Assembly (NCBI RefSeq): GCF_006149045.1 | Contig: NZ_VBSN01000076.1 | Location: forward strand, 178,091-242,090 | Length of the DNA stretch: 64,000 nt | DNA from: Dyadobacter flavalbus | GTDB lineage: Bacteria; Bacteroidota; Bacteroidia; Cytophagales; Spirosomataceae | Direction of reading: 5' to 3' | Shown: positions 61,975 through 64,000 of the stretch, one piece after another | Position numbering within the stretch: position 1 is the first letter of the stretch | How the letters are laid out: every line of letters starts with the position of its first letter | Position numbers and translations under genes: made by a program | The notes under the pieces: generated by a model | Told to the model about the DNA's origin: nothing | The model's database searches: none | What the model saw: the letters and a program-made list of their open reading frames with translations, nothing else

Positions 61975-61996
61975 AATCCGGCTATATGGCCGGATT
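61975..61996 (-). terminator. Intrinsic terminator of the ECF sigma operon
   Basis: AATCCGGC (61975-61982) pairs with GCCGGATT (61989-61996), 6-base loop. Read on the minus strand it is followed by a run of six or seven T. It lies 4 bp after the stop of the gene at 62000-62386. Confidence 0.8.
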
Positions 61997-61999
61997 CGT

Positions 62000-62386
62000 T
62001 TATAAGTCATTTTCTGGCGGCTTTCCGCAGCGCCGCCGCATTTCCTGGCGAAATTTGCTGCGTTCCGCATCGGTCATTTCCATCCATTTGTTTCGCCACG
62101 GCGGACCAAAACCCCGCTTGTCATCATTTGAATTTCCGCGACTGAAACGCGGTTGTCTTCCCCAGCGGCCCGGGCCGCCCCTGCGTCCGCCGAAGTTCCC
62201 GAACAGCAGCCGGCATAATGCGAGCAGCCCGACAGACTGCCAGTACGAAATGGGATTCACATTCAGCAAATCAGGCAAAATGGCATTCCATAACCAGCGT
62301 ATAATGTTTCCCAGCAAAAGTATTGCGGCCAGTGCGAAAAACGGGAACATCCAGAAACGCCTTCTATATGTATGTCGCTGATTCAT
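62000..62386 (-). CDS. Membrane protein encoded with ECF sigma factor (possible regulator)
   Basis: A 128-residue protein. One strong membrane helix lies at about residues 10-30, and a second, weaker one at 45-62. The C-terminal half is basic, Gly/Arg-rich and ends in M-T-D-A-E-R-S-K-F-R-Q-E-M-R-R-R-C-G, which resembles the helix repeats of periplasmic Spy/CpxP-like or heavy-metal-sensor proteins. It begins 11 bp after the sigma factor stop, so it is a candidate anti-sigma factor or sensor, although it lacks a clear anti-sigma domain. The ATG at 62386 is preferred over a TTG three codons upstream. Confidence 0.65.
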   Translation of the reverse strand: MNQRHTYRRRFWMFPFFALAAILLLGNIIRWLWNAILPDLLNVNPISYWQSVGLLALCRLLFGNFGGRRGGPGRWGRQPRFSRGNSNDDKRGFGPPWRNKWMEMTDAERSKFRQEMRRRCGKPPENDL

Positions 62387-62397
62387 AATTGACAAAT

Positions 62398-62946
62398 TTA
62401 ATAATTTACAAATTCCTGATAAAATGTTTCGAGGCGTTCACGAAGATGACGCACGGCATACCGTTTTCTGGAAATAAGGGTTTTAATGTTTTCTCCTGTC
62501 CGGTCCGAAATTTCCTGGAAAGTCTGGTCTTCCAGTTCATTCCAGATAAAAACCTGGCGCTGGCTTTCAGGAAGTTCCTGTAAAGCAAGCGTCAGTTGCT
62601 CCCAGAAAAGTTCTTTCATGTACACCGTTTCCGGCGTGCCGTCGTCGGCCAGAAGTATGTCTTTGAAGTAAAATTCTCCGTCTTCATCTTCATAGCCGTA
62701 ATCTTCCAGCGAATCCGGCTTCTGTTTGCGGTACTTGTCAATAATGCGGTTACGAGCCACGCGGTACAGCCAGCTTCCGATCTGTTCAATGGCTTCGATT
62801 TCGGGCACGCTGCTGAGCTGATACCACACATCCTGCAGAATATCTTCGGCATCTTCATCCGTATTCACGCGCTGCCGGATAAACCCCAGCAGCTGCTTGC
62901 TGTAAGATGTGACAGTCTGAATGATATTTGGCCTTTTCTGCGACAA
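62398..62946 (-). CDS. ECF-type RNA polymerase sigma factor
   Basis: A sigma-70 family protein of about 182 residues with region 2 (E-D-A-E-D-I-L-Q-D-V-W-Y-Q-L then W-L-Y-R-V-A-R-N-R-I-I-D-K-Y-R-K) and region 4 (L-P-E-S-Q-R-Q-V-F and T-F-Q-E-I-S-D-R-T-G-E-N-I-K-T-L-I-S-R-K-R-Y-A). The frame has no ATG near the 5' end. A TTG at 62946 gives a sensible N-terminus (MSQKRPNIIQTVTSYS), and a TTG at 62988 would add a hydrophobic stretch and seems less likely. It directs transcription of an envelope-type regulon (inference), with a small membrane protein downstream. Confidence 0.9.
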   Translation of the reverse strand: MSQKRPNIIQTVTSYSKQLLGFIRQRVNTDEDAEDILQDVWYQLSSVPEIEAIEQIGSWLYRVARNRIIDKYRKQKPDSLEDYGYEDEDGEFYFKDILLADDGTPETVYMKELFWEQLTLALQELPESQRQVFIWNELEDQTFQEISDRTGENIKTLISRKRYAVRHLRERLETFYQEFVNY

Positions 62947-63461
62947 AATGAAGGGAAAACAGGTAACAAAGTAACAGACGGGTTGCAAACGAAATTACTT
63001 TAAAACAAAAGGATTATTTTCTGCAACAGCCTAAAAAACATGTATTGCCCGACATTTCCGAAGGTGAAAATGCAGTTTAAACCTTTGCTGTATCGCGGAT
63101 TTTTAAAGACAGGAAAGCAGCCGGCTCTGCATACGCTGTTTATCAATGCTATTTCTAGGTAAAGTACAACGGATTGCAAATTGAACTATTTCCATACAGG
63201 TGGCAAATTTCGAACTACTTGTTGCACTTTTGCTATAATCATAGGATTATTCTAATATATATGCATAACAGGAAAAAGAACTTTAACTTCCTGAAAACTT
63301 GGCTATTGTTTTATATTCGTATTGTGATGTACATTTGAATCATCAAACAGAGAGAAAAGGAAATAAAAGTCACTGTTTGCCGGAATTAGACCTTAATATT
63401 GACGAAATATCTGAAAAGTACAATTTGTAAATCCGAACAAGACATTAAATTTCACAACACA
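62947..63461. other. 515-bp intergenic region
   Basis: It lies between the divergent sigma factor and the small secreted protein gene. A rightward promoter (-33/-7) is at 63305-63337. The rest is A/T-rich with no supported gene; a leftward promoter for the sigma operon is expected but not identified. Confidence 0.5.
63305..63337 (+). promoter_or_regulatory. Predicted promoter of the small secreted protein gene
   Basis: A -33 ATTG at 63305-63308 and -7 TACATTTG (TAnnTTTG) at 63330-63337 are separated by 21 bp, matching the Bacteroidota spacing. It lies 124 bp upstream of the ATG at 63462, leaving a long leader. Confidence 0.55.
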
Positions 63462-63830
63462 ATGAAAAAGACAATTTTGACACTTGCAGTTTTGATGGGA
63501 GTATCTGCTGCAAACCTTTCTATCGCTGCTGACAAAGTAAAAGAAAACAATGCTGCAATCGAGCTTGTTTCAAAAGGCGAACTGAAATTCAAACTGACGC
63601 TTGAAAATGTAAAAGATAAGTCTTCTCTTGTTATCAAAGATTTCGGCGGAGATATCGTTTACAGCACTGCGCTTCCGAAATCAGAAAATTATTCCAAGAT
63701 TTTTGATTTGTCCAACCTTGCAGACGGTCAGTACAGCTTTATTGTGAACAACGGAAATGAAGTTTCTTCCAAGCCGTTTGTAATCACAACGGAAACAAAA
63801 CGTCAGGTTACAGCAGTAGCAATCAACTGA
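63462..63830 (+). CDS. Small secreted protein, beta-sandwich-like, unknown function
   Basis: A 122-residue exported protein with a clear signal peptide (MKKTILTLAVLMGVSAANLSIAA, cleavage near residue 23). The mature part has evenly spaced beta-strands ending L-S-N-L-A-D-G-Q-Y-S-F-I-V-N-N-G-N-E-V, similar to small Ig-like/T9SS C-terminal-type domains of Bacteroidota, but I do not assign a family. The ATG at 63462 is chosen over a TTG 21 codons upstream. The leader is about 120 bp long. Its downstream terminator appears interrupted by the IS element. Confidence 0.7.
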   Translation: MKKTILTLAVLMGVSAANLSIAADKVKENNAAIELVSKGELKFKLTLENVKDKSSLVIKDFGGDIVYSTALPKSENYSKIFDLSNLADGQYSFIVNNGNEVSSKPFVITTETKRQVTAVAIN

Positions 63831-63857
63831 TCTGCAGCATACCGATTTAGTTATAAA

Positions 63858-63872
63858 AAAGGCAGCCCTGAA
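63858..63872 (+). terminator. Left half of a probable interrupted terminator
   Basis: AAAAAAGGCAGCC is the left arm of a terminator type seen elsewhere in the window (7453-7476). Its expected right arm GGCTGCC plus T-run is not found before the IS end at 63874. Confidence 0.5.
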
Positions 63873-63873
63873 A

Positions 63874-64000
63874 TGCACTGCCCCCAAAAAGTTAGACACT
63901 TCTTGGGGGCATTTTTTATGGGTAAAAACAGAAAATTCAGTGTAGAGTTCAGACTAACGATTGTAAATGCTTATCTGAACGGAGATAGTATTAAAGGATT
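63874..64000 (+). mobile_element. IS3-family insertion sequence, left end (incomplete)
   Basis: The element starts near TGCACTGCCCCCAAAAAGTTAGACA, which has the TG...CCC-AAAAGTT form of IS3/IS150-group terminal inverted repeats. A hairpin (GCCCCCAA at 63880-63887 with TTGGGGGC at 63903-63910, plus an inner AGT/ACT) and a T-run directly precede the transposase start. The right end lies outside the window. Confidence 0.85.
63918..64000 (+). CDS. IS3-family transposase OrfA, N-terminal fragment
   Basis: The open frame starts at ATG 63918 and runs off the window after 27 codons. The start (M-G-K-N-R-K-F-S-V-E-F-R-L-T-I-V-N-A-Y-L-N-G) is typical of IS150-type OrfA HTH proteins, which bind the inverted repeats and are usually joined to OrfB by frameshifting. 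The rest is not visible. Confidence 0.85.
   Translation, partial: MGKNRKFSVEFRLTIVNAYLNGDSIKG

Noticed and set aside
1..64000. tRNA, rRNA or known riboswitch
   Set aside because: No cloverleaf-like sequence, rRNA segment or known aptamer motif was recognised in the gaps.

Overview
The window looks like ordinary chromosome of a Bacteroidota bacterium, most like a Cytophagia member such as Dyadobacter or its relatives (inference from gene content; no rRNA is present to test it). Supporting signs are a SusC/SusD pair, many lipoproteins with Bacteroidota-style lipoboxes, DUF2911, GSCFA and DUF1573 proteins, a long NusB, and promoters of the Bacteroidota type (-7 element TAnnTTTG) with few Shine-Dalgarno sequences.

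Layout. 1-9.6 kb: the end of a DgkA-type kinase, a DUF2911 lipid/envelope protein, recG, an FGGY sugar kinase, an SGNH lipoprotein, two tandem outer-membrane beta-barrel-like proteins, and an ABC ATPase plus TolC pair that lacks a local permease. 10-18 kb: a giant CheB-CheR-PAS-histidine kinase fusion, an MFS exporter and an FtsX/MacB-type permease. 18.6-25.6 kb: glyS, pncB, a small DUF3820 protein, an M16 peptidase and a lipoprotein. 25.7-31 kb: an SOS-like mutagenesis cassette, with dnaE2-like polymerase and Y-family polymerase in one direction and a LexA-like HTH-S24 regulator in the other, around a shared operator region. 31-44 kb: an ABC exporter half, then the housekeeping run nusB, ytxH-like, DUF1573, yajC, ybbR-like and coaE, convergent with dnaX; then a GH16 lipoprotein, a GSCFA protein, an Mrp/NFU iron-sulfur pair and a long D-Ala-D-Ala ligase-like protein. 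44-49 kb: a GH63-like glucosidase and a phosphohexomutase, followed by a palindrome-rich intergenic repeat. 49-61 kb: a carboxypeptidase-regulatory-domain protein, a haem-motif FG-GAP lipoprotein, SusC/SusD and a large FG-GAP/ASPIC-UnbV lipoprotein. 61-63 kb: an ECF sigma factor with small membrane proteins and Hsp20. 63.4-64 kb: a small secreted protein and the left end of an IS3-family element.

The most interesting points are: (i) three TGGA-N5-TCCA sites between the S24 regulator and the two polymerase genes, overlapping both predicted -7 elements; (ii) an A10 run in dnaX placed so that a -1 frameshift or one inserted A gives an immediate stop and a gamma-like product; (iii) a four-palindrome intergenic element; (iv) the SusCD/FG-GAP/cytochrome-motif cluster; (v) an Mrp ATPase without its CxxC next to an NFU protein that has one; and (vi) an IS3-type end that appears to have split a terminator hairpin. 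No CRISPR array, tRNA, rRNA or prophage was seen.
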